From: DASTPP01 sp035762175
GTDB taxonomy: Bacteria; Myxococcota_A; Polyangia; Polyangiales; Polyangiaceae
Length of the DNA stretch: 5,811 bases
NCBI GenBank assembly: GCA_035762175.1
Contig: DASTPP010000406.1
Coordinates: forward strand, 1-5,811
Direction of reading: 5' to 3'
Positions 1 through 5,747 of the stretch are shown piece after piece. Each line of letters begins with the position of its first letter. The first letter of the stretch is position 1. The translations under genes were made by a program, and so were the position numbers. Below the pieces are notes generated by a model, which was not told where the DNA came from, searched no databases, and worked only from the letters and a program-made list of their open reading frames with translations.

Positions 1-22
1 GCAGGCCGAGGCCGGCGTTGGC
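1..22. repeat. 22-nt exact copy of an internal M16 gene segment (392-413)
   Basis: Positions 1-22 are identical to 392-413 inside the inactive M16 gene. After a gap of about 7-9 nt in one copy, similarity resumes for roughly 9 nt (cccgagcgcg against gccgagcgcg). On the minus strand the copy reads ANAGLGL, as in residues 442-448 of that protein. It is in phase with a GTG at 61-59, which would give a start VPPFASRRGRALGANAGLGL. A 22-nt match is unlikely by chance even at this base composition. It may be a remnant of a partial duplication, the edge of a related gene running off the window, or an assembly artefact. No Shine-Dalgarno sequence precedes the GTG, so I do not call a gene. Confidence 0.6.
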
Positions 23-87
23 CCCGAGCGCGCGCCCACGGCGGCTCGCGAAAGGGGGCACCGGAGCGCGCCGCCCCCGCGCGGCGG

Positions 88-115
88 CGTCCGCGGCGGG
101 CCGGCGGGGCGGACG
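88..115 (-). terminator. GC-rich hairpin after the M16 operon, possible terminator
   Basis: CGTCCGC (88-94) and GCGGACG (109-115) form a perfect 7-bp inverted repeat around a 14-nt GC-only loop. On the minus strand the stem starts 7 nt after the TGA of the inactive M16 gene, a usual place for a 3'-end hairpin. No T-run follows, so a classical intrinsic terminator is not shown. The hairpin could instead protect the 3' end, or be chance in such GC-rich DNA. Confidence 0.35.
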
Positions 116-122
116 TTTCGCG

Positions 123-1736
123 TCAGCGGCCGGCCGGCGGGGTGGGCTTGTCGGCGGGCTTTGCCGCGGGCTTGTCAGGCGCCTTCGCGCCGTCGAGCGG
201 CCTGCCCTCGTTGGTCCAGCGCTCGGGCGGCGGCAGCTGGTTGGCCGCGAGCGCGTCTTCGATCGGGCGGCGGGGGCCGACGAAGACGAGCGTCAGGTCG
301 CCGGTGTCGACGTGGCGCCGGCCGAGCTCGGCGAGGCGCGCGCGGCCCTCGGCCATCTGCGCGGCGAGGAAGGCGGCGTCGGCGTCGGGCGGCAGGCCGA
401 GGCCGGCGTTGGCGGCGAGGCCGAGCGCGATCGAGCCGAGCGAGCCATACGACCGGATGGCGTCGGCGCGCGCGAGCGCCTTCGCGCCCGCCACCTCGGC
501 GTCGCTCGGCCCCTTTTGGGCCATCTGGTCGAGCTCTTTGAGGGTCTCGCGCAGGGCCTCGGCGAGCGCATCCGTGCGGACCGAGGTGCGCACGAGGAAG
601 GTGCCGTCGGCGCGCTGGGCGTCGAAGCCGGTGCGGGCGCCGTACGTCCAGCCGTGGTCTTCGCGCAGGTTCTGGTTGAGGCGCGAGGTGAAGGTGCCGC
701 CGAGCGGCACGTTCAAGAGCTCGAGGGCGGGCCGCGCGGGGTCGGCGGCGGCGACGCCCCGGCGCACGAGCGAGATGACGACCTGGGGCGCGCCTTCGCG
801 CTCGACGGCGACGGTGCGGCGCCCGGCCGGGGGCGGGGCCGCGGGCGGGGCGGGCGGGGCGGGGGCGGGGGCGGGGTCGCGCGGGGTCGCCCAGCCCTTG
901 AAGGCGGCCGCGAGCGCCGAGGCCGCGCGCTCGCGCGTCACGTCGCCGGCGACGACGAAGGTGGCGGCCTCGGGCCGGAAGAGGCGGCGGTGCCAGGCGG
1001 CGACGCGCTCGCGGGCGATGGCGGGCCCGCCGAGGCTGCCCTCGACGGGGCGGCCGTAAGGGTGCGAGGGCCCGAAGAAGGCGGCGGGGGTGACGACGCG
1101 CGCGACCTCGGACGGGTCGTCGCCGCGGGCGCGCAGGGCGTTCTTCCACAGGGCGGTGACGCGGGCGAAGTCTTTCGGGGCGTGGCGCGGCCTTAGCACC
1201 GCGTCGCCGAAGAGCGCGAGGGCCTTGTCGAGGTTGTCGGCCGTCGTCTCGAGCACGACGACGCTGTAGTCGCGCGAGGCGCGGGCCGAGAGCCGGGCGC
1301 CGAGCTCTTCGAGCGCCGACGAGAAGGCGACCGCGTCGCGCGCGCCCGCGCCCTCGTCGACCATGTCGGCGACCAGGTGCGCGAGCCCGCCCGCGTCGGG
1401 CGGGTCGGACGAGGCGCCGTAGGGTAGGGCGAGCGCGACGCTGACCAGGGGCAGCGCGTGCCGCTCGAGCAGCCACACCTTCGAGCCCGAAGGCCCGCCG
1501 AAGGCGAGCGGGGTGGGCGGCGTGAAGGGCGCGGGCTCGGTCGCCTCGGGCTTGGGCCCGAGCGGGTCGGGGGCGGCGGGCGCCGCGACCGGCGGCGGGG
1601 GCACGGGCGCGGGCCGCGCGGGGCGCGCGGGCCCCTCGGGGGCGCAGGCGCCGAGGGCGAGCGCGGCGAGGGCGGCCCGGGCGAAGGGGCCGCGGGCGGC
1701 AGGGGCGAGCCGCGCGAAGGGGCCGCGCGGCTTCAC
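123..1736 (-). CDS. M16-family zinc-protease homologue, catalytically dead, predicted lipoprotein
   Basis: This 537-residue protein is the non-catalytic partner of an M16 (pitrilysin / mitochondrial processing peptidase) pair. The leader has Arg residues, an Ala/Leu core and a lipobox LGAC with Cys31; a Pro/Ala linker follows to about residue 75. The N-terminal M16 domain spans roughly 76-280. Where active enzymes have HxxEH it reads H120-LVAD, so the Glu and second His are lost. The RPEAATFVVAGD motif at 254-265 is typical of the fold. A Pro/Ala linker (about 283-305) leads to a C-terminal M16 domain with LREDHGWTYG, whose R358 and Y365 match the substrate-binding Arg/Tyr pair. The tail is rich in Lys, Pro and Ala. 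The GTG start at 1736 overlaps the upstream stop as GTGA and follows AGGGGGG at 5-nt spacing, suggesting translational coupling. The family call is secure; loss of activity is inferred from missing ligands. Confidence 0.93.
   Translation of the reverse strand: MKPRGPFARLAPAARGPFARAALAALALGACAPEGPARPARPAPVPPPPVAAPAAPDPLGPKPEATEPAPFTPPTPLAFGGPSGSKVWLLERHALPLVSVALALPYGASSDPPDAGGLAHLVADMVDEGAGARDAVAFSSALEELGARLSARASRDYSVVVLETTADNLDKALALFGDAVLRPRHAPKDFARVTALWKNALRARGDDPSEVARVVTPAAFFGPSHPYGRPVEGSLGGPAIARERVAAWHRRLFRPEAATFVVAGDVTRERAASALAAAFKGWATPRDPAPAPAPPAPPAAPPPAGRRTVAVEREGAPQVVISLVRRGVAAADPARPALELLNVPLGGTFTSRLNQNLREDHGWTYGARTGFDAQRADGTFLVRTSVRTDALAEALRETLKELDQMAQKGPSDAEVAGAKALARADAIRSYGSLGSIALGLAANAGLGLPPDADAAFLAAQMAEGRARLAELGRRHVDTGDLTLVFVGPRRPIEDALAANQLPPPERWTNEGRPLDGAKAPDKPAAKPADKPTPPAGR
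829..876 (+). repeat. G-run array with single-C loops, candidate G-quadruplex
   Basis: The plus strand carries runs of three to five G. From 843 to 876 there are seven successive runs, each separated by a single C. This is a textbook pattern for a very stable G-quadruplex. On the coding (minus) strand it is C-rich and encodes the Pro/Ala linker between the two domains of the inactive M16 protein, so the G-rich strand is the transcription template. It may simply reflect Pro/Ala codons at high GC. Unequal tandem copies suggest the linker length can vary. Confidence 0.6.
1681..1727 (-). repeat. In-frame 33-nt-spaced duplication in the lipoprotein leader
   Basis: The 14-mer gcgaaggggccgcg occurs at 1681-1694 and again at 1714-1727, 33 nt apart. 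On the minus strand the leader therefore reads RGPFARLAPAA followed by RGPFARAALAA, two near-identical 11-residue units ahead of the lipobox. This lengthens the N-region of the signal peptide of the inactive M16 lipoprotein. Confidence 0.65.
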
Positions 1737-1750
1737 TTCTGCCCCCCCTT
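1733..1750 (-). promoter_or_regulatory. GTGA stop/start overlap with SD-like AGGGGGG and G7 run
   Basis: On the minus strand the last codons of the active M16 gene are AAG GGG GGG CAG AAG TGA. The GTG of the next gene starts at 1736 and shares GTGA with the stop at 1735-1733. AAGGGGGGG (1750-1742) lies 5 nt before the GTG and can serve as its ribosome binding site, which decides the start. The seven G also form a homopolymer heptamer phased as G GGG GGG in the upstream frame. The -1 frame from that point stays open through the whole downstream gene. Confidence 0.7.
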
Positions 1751-3112
1751 CTTTTCGGCGCCGCCGGCGGGCACGACGCGCAAGACGATGCGGTCGTTCA
1801 AGGTGAGCGTCGCCTTGGCCCACGTGAGCAGCGCGTCGGGCGTCGCCTCGCGGTAGCGGGCCAGGTCGCGCTCGAAGTAGCCCGGGTCGCCGCGCTTCGC
1901 CTCGTACTGGTTGAGCAGGGTCGCGCGCTGGGCGAGCGACTGCAGGCCCTGCAAAAACCGGAACTCGTGGCCGTTCTTCGCCCGGCGCAGCTCGGCCGCG
2001 GTCGGCGGCACGCGCGTCGCCTCGTCGAGCACGCGGTCGGCCGCCCTCTCGACCTCGTCGGCCGAGACGCCCGGGCGCACGAGAATTTCGACGCCGAACG
2101 AGCTCGAGAGGTCTTGCGAGTCTTGCGAGACGTGCACCGACTGCGCAAGCTCCCGGTCGTAGACGAGCGCCTTGTAGAGCCGGCTCGCCTTGCCGTGCGC
2201 CAAGACCCCGGCCAGAAGGTCGAGCTCGGCGTCGCCCGGCTCGAAGACCGCGGGGCTCGCAAAGGCCATCACGATCTTGGTGAGCTCGACCCGGTCTTCG
2301 ACCGTCTCGCGCACGAGGCGCCCCGGCCGCGGCGGGGGGCCCGCCTTGGCGCGCTCGGCCGCCCGGCCCGGCGCGAGGTGCCCGAAGTACTTCGCCGCGA
2401 GCGCCTCGACGTCGCCCGTGCGCACGTCGCCCGCGACGACCAGCGACGCGTTCGCCGGCGCGTAGTAGGTCGAGAAGAAGGCCCGCACGTCCTCGACCGA
2501 GGCGGCCTCGAGGTCTTCGTGCGAGCCGATGACCGGGTGGTGGTAGGGGTGCCCCTTCGGGTAGAGCAGCTCGGGCAGGCGCAGCTCGACCTTGCCGTAG
2601 GGCGTGTTCTCGACCATCTGCCGCCGCTCGTTGCGCACGACGTCGCGCTGCAGATCGAGCTTCGGCTTGTCGACCTCGCGGCCCAGCGTCTCGAGCCGGT
2701 CGGCCTCGAGCCAGAGCAAGAGCGGCAGCGCGCCCGGCGGCGAGGTCTCGTGGTAGTCGGTGTAGTCCTGGCTCGTCCAGGCGTTGTTCGAGCCGCCCGC
2801 CGACTCCATCCACGCGTCGAACATCTTGGTCGGCACCCGCCGCGTGCCCATGAACATGAGGTGCTCGAAGAGGTGCGCGAACCCCGTGCGCCCCGGCGCC
2901 TCGTCGCGCGAGCCCACGCGGTAGAGCAGGTTGACCGCGACCTCGGGCAGCGTGTGGTCTTCGTGCACGATGACCGTCAGGCCGTTCGGCAGCTTCGACT
3001 TGTGAAACGCGGGCCCGAGCGGCGCCGAGGCGGCGGGCCCCGCCGCGAAGAGCGCCGCGGCCGCGGCGAGCGCGGCGGGGGCCGCGCGGAAGGGAAGGGG
3101 GGGGCGGGTCAT
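1733..3112 (-). CDS. M16-family zinc metallopeptidase, active subunit, secreted
   Basis: This 459-residue periplasmic zinc peptidase is related to pitrilysin and mitochondrial processing peptidase. A signal peptide occupies residues 1-30 and ends at AASA|PLG, fitting signal peptidase I. The inverted zinc motif HLFEH lies at 80-84 (ligands H80 and H84, general base E83). The third ligand is E162 in RDVVRNERR, 78 residues after H84, as expected for the family. PYGK at 171-174, HPYHHPVIGS just after it and YYAPANASLVVAGD at 216-229 are further M16 hallmarks; the second M16 domain fills about 240-450. The length fits a single two-domain subunit that pairs with a second chain. It is first in the operon and is followed by its inactive partner with a 4-nt overlap. 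The ATG at 3112 fits the leader. No clear Shine-Dalgarno precedes it, but TATGCT lies 8 nt upstream, so a leaderless message is possible. Substrate unknown. Confidence 0.96.
   Translation of the reverse strand: MTRPPLPFRAAPAALAAAAALFAAGPAASAPLGPAFHKSKLPNGLTVIVHEDHTLPEVAVNLLYRVGSRDEAPGRTGFAHLFEHLMFMGTRRVPTKMFDAWMESAGGSNNAWTSQDYTDYHETSPPGALPLLLWLEADRLETLGREVDKPKLDLQRDVVRNERRQMVENTPYGKVELRLPELLYPKGHPYHHPVIGSHEDLEAASVEDVRAFFSTYYAPANASLVVAGDVRTGDVEALAAKYFGHLAPGRAAERAKAGPPPRPGRLVRETVEDRVELTKIVMAFASPAVFEPGDAELDLLAGVLAHGKASRLYKALVYDRELAQSVHVSQDSQDLSSSFGVEILVRPGVSADEVERAADRVLDEATRVPPTAAELRRAKNGHEFRFLQGLQSLAQRATLLNQYEAKRGDPGYFERDLARYREATPDALLTWAKATLTLNDRIVLRVVPAGGAEKKGGQK
2111..2128 (-). repeat. Tandem 9-nt duplication in the active M16 gene
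   Basis: The unit gtcttgcga occurs twice head to tail (2111-2119 and 2120-2128). On the minus strand it encodes SQDSQD at residues 329-334, in a strand or loop of the second M16 domain. It is in frame and should only lengthen a surface loop by three residues. Confidence 0.7.
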
Positions 3113-3181
3113 GGCGCGCGAGCATAGCGCGGGGTTGCGCGCCTCGGCGGACGCGTGTAGCCCCGGGGGCCCCCTCCGCCC
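3113..3181. promoter_or_regulatory. 69-bp divergent intergenic region between the M16 operon and the L,D-transpeptidase
   Basis: Both transcripts must start in or near this 69-bp stretch. On the minus strand TATGCT (3125-3120) matches the sigma70 -10 consensus at four of six positions and sits only 8 nt from the M16 ATG, so the mRNA could be leaderless or nearly so. No good -35 is seen 17 nt upstream. On the plus strand TTGCGC (3135-3140) lies 17 nt before TAGCCC (3158-3163), a poor promoter match. The palindromes CCCCGGGG (3161-3168) and GGGGGCCCCC (3165-3174) precede the transpeptidase ATG, which has pyrimidine-rich sequence instead of a Shine-Dalgarno. Shared regulation is possible but not shown. 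Confidence 0.4.
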
Positions 3182-4825
3182 ATGCCGCCGAGGCCCCTCC
3201 GCCCCCCGCCGCCCGCCGCGCCGACGCCGCCCGCCGTGCCCGCCGTGCCCGCCGTGCCCGCCGCGCTCGCCGCACCCGCCGCGCTGACGCCGCCCGCCGC
3301 GCTCGTGGCGCTCGCCGCGCTCGCCGCGTTCGCCGCGCCCGCTTGCTCGCGCCGCGAGCCGCCCGGCGCCGCCGTCGCCGCCGTCGCCGAAGGGGCGGGG
3401 GGCGCGAAGGAGGCGGGCGAGGGCGACGACGAGGGCGACGACGAGGCGGGCCCCTCGGGGCGGGGGGCGGCGGGCGGCGCGCCCGAGCTGCCCTCCGGCC
3501 CCGACTACGACGTCGTGCCGGGCGCGGGGCCCAAGCTCGCCGCCAAGGCGACGCAGACCTGGGTCTACGAGGGGCCGAACGACGAGACGCTCAAGCTCGG
3601 CTACCTGCGCGCGGGCGCCGTCGTCGACCGGGGGCGGCTGCCGGTCGGCACGACCAAGCGCTGCAAGAAGGGCTGGTACCGCGTAGCCCCCGAGGGCTAC
3701 GTCTGCGACGGGCGGAGGGCCACGCTCGACCCGAGCGACCCGGTCGTCGTCGCTTCCTGGAAGGCGCCGAAGCGCGGCGCCCCCTTGCCCTACCTCTACG
3801 GCCGCTCGCGCGACGTGCCGCCGATGCTCTACGTGCGCGTGCCGAGCCGCAAAGAGCAAGAGCGCGCCGAGGGCTCGTCGCTCGACGATCTGCCGCCCAA
3901 AGAGCGCCTCGTGCCCCTGGCCGGCGAGCCCGAGCCCTTGCCGCCCTTTCTCGCCGCGGGCAAGCCCCTGCCCAAGCCCTTCGGCGGCACACAGCGCCTG
4001 CACGTCGGCGCGCACGAGGGCCGGGCGCCGCCCCGCTCGGCCTTCGCCTTCCTCAGCGTGCACGACGTCGAGGGCCGCCTCTTCGGCCTCTCGACCAACC
4101 TGAACCTCGTCGCCCTCGACCGGCTGCAGCTCGCCAAGCCCGTCGCCATCCACGGCGGCGAGGTGAGCGACCTGCCCGCCGGCATCGTGCAGGGCCCGAC
4201 CCCCCGCTACCGCCTCGGCGAGCCGGGCACGTCGCCCAAGCACGAGGGCCAGTACGAGCGCTACGACCTGGTCAGCCTGACGGGGCGCCAGCAGGGCGGC
4301 CTCTGGGAGACGAGCGACGGCTTCGGCATCGCCGGCGGCGCCTACAAGCTCGTCAAGAAGCGCGACGAGTGGCCCTCGTTCGCCAAGCCCCCGTCGCGCA
4401 AGAAGTGGGTCGACGTCAGCATCAAAGACCAGCAGCTCGTCGCCTACGAGGGCCAGCGCGCCGTCTACGTCGCCCCCGTGTCGACCGGCTCGGCCGGCCT
4501 CGGCGACCCCGAGACGACGACGGCCACCAAGCGCGGCGTCTTCACCATCAAGGCGAAGCACCTGACCGCCACGATGAGCGGCGCCCAGGCCGAAGACGAG
4601 TACGAGCTCGCCGACGTGCCCTACGTGCAATACTTCGAGGGCGGCTACGCGCTGCACGCGGCCTACTGGCACGACGAGTTCGGGCGCCCGCGCAGCCACG
4701 GCTGCGTCAACCTCACCCCCCGCGACGCCGCCTGGCTCTTCGAGTGGACCGAGCCCTCGCTGCCCCAGGGCTGGCACGGCGTCCAGGCCGCCGGCGCCGG
4801 CACGATCGTCTACGTGCGGCCCTGA
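3182..4825 (+). CDS. L,D-transpeptidase (YkuD domain), SH3-like, predicted lipoprotein
   Basis: This 547-residue envelope enzyme should act on the peptidoglycan stem peptide, forming 3-3 cross-links or attaching ligands to it. The leader has Arg4 and Arg7, a long Ala/Pro stretch, a hydrophobic core (about 39-52) and a weak lipobox APAC with Cys55. An acidic, Gly-rich linker (about 70-105) contains EGDDEGDD. Residues about 122-178 look like a bacterial SH3 domain (WVYEGPNDETLKLGYLRAG, then KGWYRVAPEGYVC) with C161 and C175 placed to form a disulfide. Residues 180-405 match no domain I can name, though 361-391 is weakly SH3-like. The YkuD domain runs from about 409 to the end. Its motif has H492, then S505-H506-G507-C508-V509-N510, with C508 the nucleophile. 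The SHGCxN form with Asn is the type known from mycobacterial enzymes. The ATG at 3182 gives the only credible leader. Family secure, lipidation likely. Confidence 0.93.
   Translation: MPPRPLRPPPPAAPTPPAVPAVPAVPAALAAPAALTPPAALVALAALAAFAAPACSRREPPGAAVAAVAEGAGGAKEAGEGDDEGDDEAGPSGRGAAGGAPELPSGPDYDVVPGAGPKLAAKATQTWVYEGPNDETLKLGYLRAGAVVDRGRLPVGTTKRCKKGWYRVAPEGYVCDGRRATLDPSDPVVVASWKAPKRGAPLPYLYGRSRDVPPMLYVRVPSRKEQERAEGSSLDDLPPKERLVPLAGEPEPLPPFLAAGKPLPKPFGGTQRLHVGAHEGRAPPRSAFAFLSVHDVEGRLFGLSTNLNLVALDRLQLAKPVAIHGGEVSDLPAGIVQGPTPRYRLGEPGTSPKHEGQYERYDLVSLTGRQQGGLWETSDGFGIAGGAYKLVKKRDEWPSFAKPPSRKKWVDVSIKDQQLVAYEGQRAVYVAPVSTGSAGLGDPETTTATKRGVFTIKAKHLTATMSGAQAEDEYELADVPYVQYFEGGYALHAAYWHDEFGRPRSHGCVNLTPRDAAWLFEWTEPSLPQGWHGVQAAGAGTIVYVRP
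3229..3345 (+). repeat. Thirteen degenerate 9-nt units encoding the transpeptidase leader
   Basis: Thirteen consecutive 9-nt units fill 117 nt. Three are exact gcccgccgt (3229-3255) and the rest are variants of g-c/t-c-cgccgc, such as gctcgccgc. They encode three-residue steps PAV PAV PAV PAA LAA PAA LTP PAA LVA LAA LAA FAA PAC, ending at the lipobox Cys55. The three exact copies look recent, the others older. Copy-number change would lengthen or shorten the leader in frame. Confidence 0.75.
3419..3442 (+). repeat. Tandem 12-nt repeat encoding an acidic tract
   Basis: gagggcgacgac is present twice head to tail (3419-3430, 3431-3442). It encodes EGDDEGDD at residues 80-87 of the transpeptidase, within the linker between the lipidated Cys and the SH3-like region. 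Confidence 0.8.
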
Positions 4826-4836
4826 CCGGGCCCCGC
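4816..4836. terminator. Hairpin spanning the convergent stop codons, possible bidirectional terminator
   Basis: GGCCC (4818-4822) pairs with GGGCC (4828-4832) across a 5-nt loop that contains the transpeptidase TGA. GC at 4816-4817 can pair with GC at 4835-4836 past a CC bulge, reaching the ydfG stop TAG (4838-4836). The two genes converge with only 10 nt between stops, so a shared structure could serve both. No T-run is present on either side, so intrinsic termination is unproven. Confidence 0.35.
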
Positions 4837-5612
4837 TACTCCGACGGACGCCCGCTGCGGTCGACCGCGAAGAGCCCGAACGACTGCTGCGTCGGCATCA
4901 GCTCGACGCGGTTGATGTTGACGTGCGGCGGACGCGTCGCGCACCAGACGAGCACCTCGGCGATGTCGTCGGGCCCGAGCGGCTTCATGTTCTCGTAGAC
5001 CGCCTGCGCCCGCGCCCCGTCGCCCTTGAAGCGCACGAGCGAGAACTCGGTCTCGACCATGCCGGGCTCGACGTTCGTCACCCGCACGTTGGTGCCCGCG
5101 AGGTCGGAGCGCAGGTTGAGCGCGAACTGCGCGACGAACGCCTTCGCGGCGCCGTACACGTTGCCCCCCGGGTACGGGTAGCTGCCCGCGACCGACCCGA
5201 GGTTGATGATGTGCCCCCGCCGCCGGGCCACCATGCCCGGCAAGAGGGCGCGCGTCACCCGCAAGAGGGCCGTGATGTTGACGTCGACCATCGTCTGCCA
5301 GTCGTCCCAGTCGGCCCGCTGCGCCGGCTCGAGCCCGAGCGCCCCGCCGGCGTTGTTGACCAGCACGCTCACCTCGGCAAACTCGGCCGGCAACGCCGCC
5401 AACGCCCGCTCGACGCCCGGCCCGTCGCGCACGTCGAGCGCGAGCACGTGGCAAGGCGAAGGCAGCGAGGCCGCGAGCGCCTCGAGCCGCTCGGCCCGCC
5501 GGGCCACGAGCACGAGGCGCGCCCCCCCAGCGGCAAATTGACGCGCCGCGGCCTCGCCGATGCCCGACGAAGCGCCGGTAATCAAAACCGTCTCCGACGA
5601 CAAAACGCCCAT
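4836..5612 (-). CDS. ydfG: NADP-dependent short-chain dehydrogenase, YdfG-like 3-hydroxy acid dehydrogenase
   Basis: This 258-residue classical short-chain dehydrogenase closely resembles E. coli YdfG (NADP+-dependent 3-hydroxy acid / L-allo-threonine dehydrogenase), as remembered. Shared stretches include LPAEF, LVNNAG, LLPGMV, RGHIIN, PGGNVYGA, FVAQFALNLR, RFKGD and HVNIN. The cofactor motif TGASSGIG lies at 12-19, with R38-R39 after the second strand favouring NADP(H), D60-V61, and NNAG at 86-89. The catalytic tetrad is N112, S140, Y153 and K157; P183-G184 follows. There is no signal peptide, so it is cytosolic, and the length fits the family. The ATG at 5612 is chosen because AAAAGG lies 6 nt before it and the Rossmann fold starts at once; an in-frame ATG at 5687 would add 25 residues of no recognisable domain. 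It converges on the transpeptidase, so it is probably transcribed alone. The subfamily call is strong; the true substrate is unknown. Confidence 0.95.
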   Translation of the reverse strand: MGVLSSETVLITGASSGIGEAAARQFAAGGARLVLVARRAERLEALAASLPSPCHVLALDVRDGPGVERALAALPAEFAEVSVLVNNAGGALGLEPAQRADWDDWQTMVDVNITALLRVTRALLPGMVARRRGHIINLGSVAGSYPYPGGNVYGAAKAFVAQFALNLRSDLAGTNVRVTNVEPGMVETEFSLVRFKGDGARAQAVYENMKPLGPDDIAEVLVWCATRPPHVNINRVELMPTQQSFGLFAVDRSGRPSE

Positions 5613-5624
5613 GGGCCGCCTTTT
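5613..5624 (-). promoter_or_regulatory. Ribosome binding site deciding the ydfG start
   Basis: On the minus strand AAAAGG (5624-5619) lies 6 nt before the ATG at 5612-5610. This is the best Shine-Dalgarno-like signal before an ATG in the window and supports 5612 over the upstream ATG at 5687. Confidence 0.55.
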
Positions 5625-5636
5625 ACCCCGGTTCTC

Positions 5637-5654
5637 TCCCGGCGGGAGCCCGCC
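5637..5654 (-). other. Two overlapping palindromes in the ydfG leader
   Basis: tcccggcggga (5637-5647, 5-bp arms around one base) overlaps ggcgggagcccgcc (5641-5654, arms of 5-6 bp). They share bases 5641-5647, so only one hairpin can form at a time. They lie about 25-42 nt before the ydfG start. They could be an operator-like site or a leader structure, or chance in GC-rich DNA. Confidence 0.25.
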
Positions 5655-5747
5655 TGCACGCCCCCAGGCGACCGCGACGCTCGCCACGAGCTTTGCCCCC
5701 CCATCGCGTCGGGGCCTGCCCTGATACGAGCGGCGGGTGACCTTGCA

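Noticed and set aside
123..180. Lys/Pro/Ala C-terminal tail of the inactive M16 protein as a separate repeat element
   Set aside because: KPAAKPADKP is a short low-complexity tail; the DNA repeat is too degenerate to call.
18..1196. Long plus-strand open frame opposite the inactive M16 gene
   Set aside because: Low-complexity Gly/Arg/Ala translation, antisense to a clear family member.
1967..3127. Plus-strand 386-codon open frame opposite the active M16 gene
   Set aside because: Arg/Val/Leu-rich shadow without any recognisable domain; the opposite strand holds all zinc-site motifs.
123..3275. A 1050-codon minus-strand frame suggesting one giant protein
   Set aside because: The first 513 codons are the -1 shadow of the active M16 gene and are Arg/Ala-rich without domains. 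The real gene starts at the GTG at 1736.
1733..4777. A 1014-codon open frame on the minus strand covering the M16 gene and most of the transpeptidase antisense
   Set aside because: Only the part from 3112 down looks like a protein family. The upstream 555 codons are antisense to a clear YkuD gene and open only because third positions avoid A and T.
3343..4998. Second plus-strand frame through the transpeptidase into ydfG
   Set aside because: Arg-rich frame shadow that runs past the transpeptidase stop into antisense ydfG; no motif supports it.
4836..5687. Longer ydfG form starting at the ATG at 5687
   Set aside because: The extra 25 residues carry no recognisable motif and do not belong to the dehydrogenase fold, and the ATG at 5612 has the better ribosome binding site.
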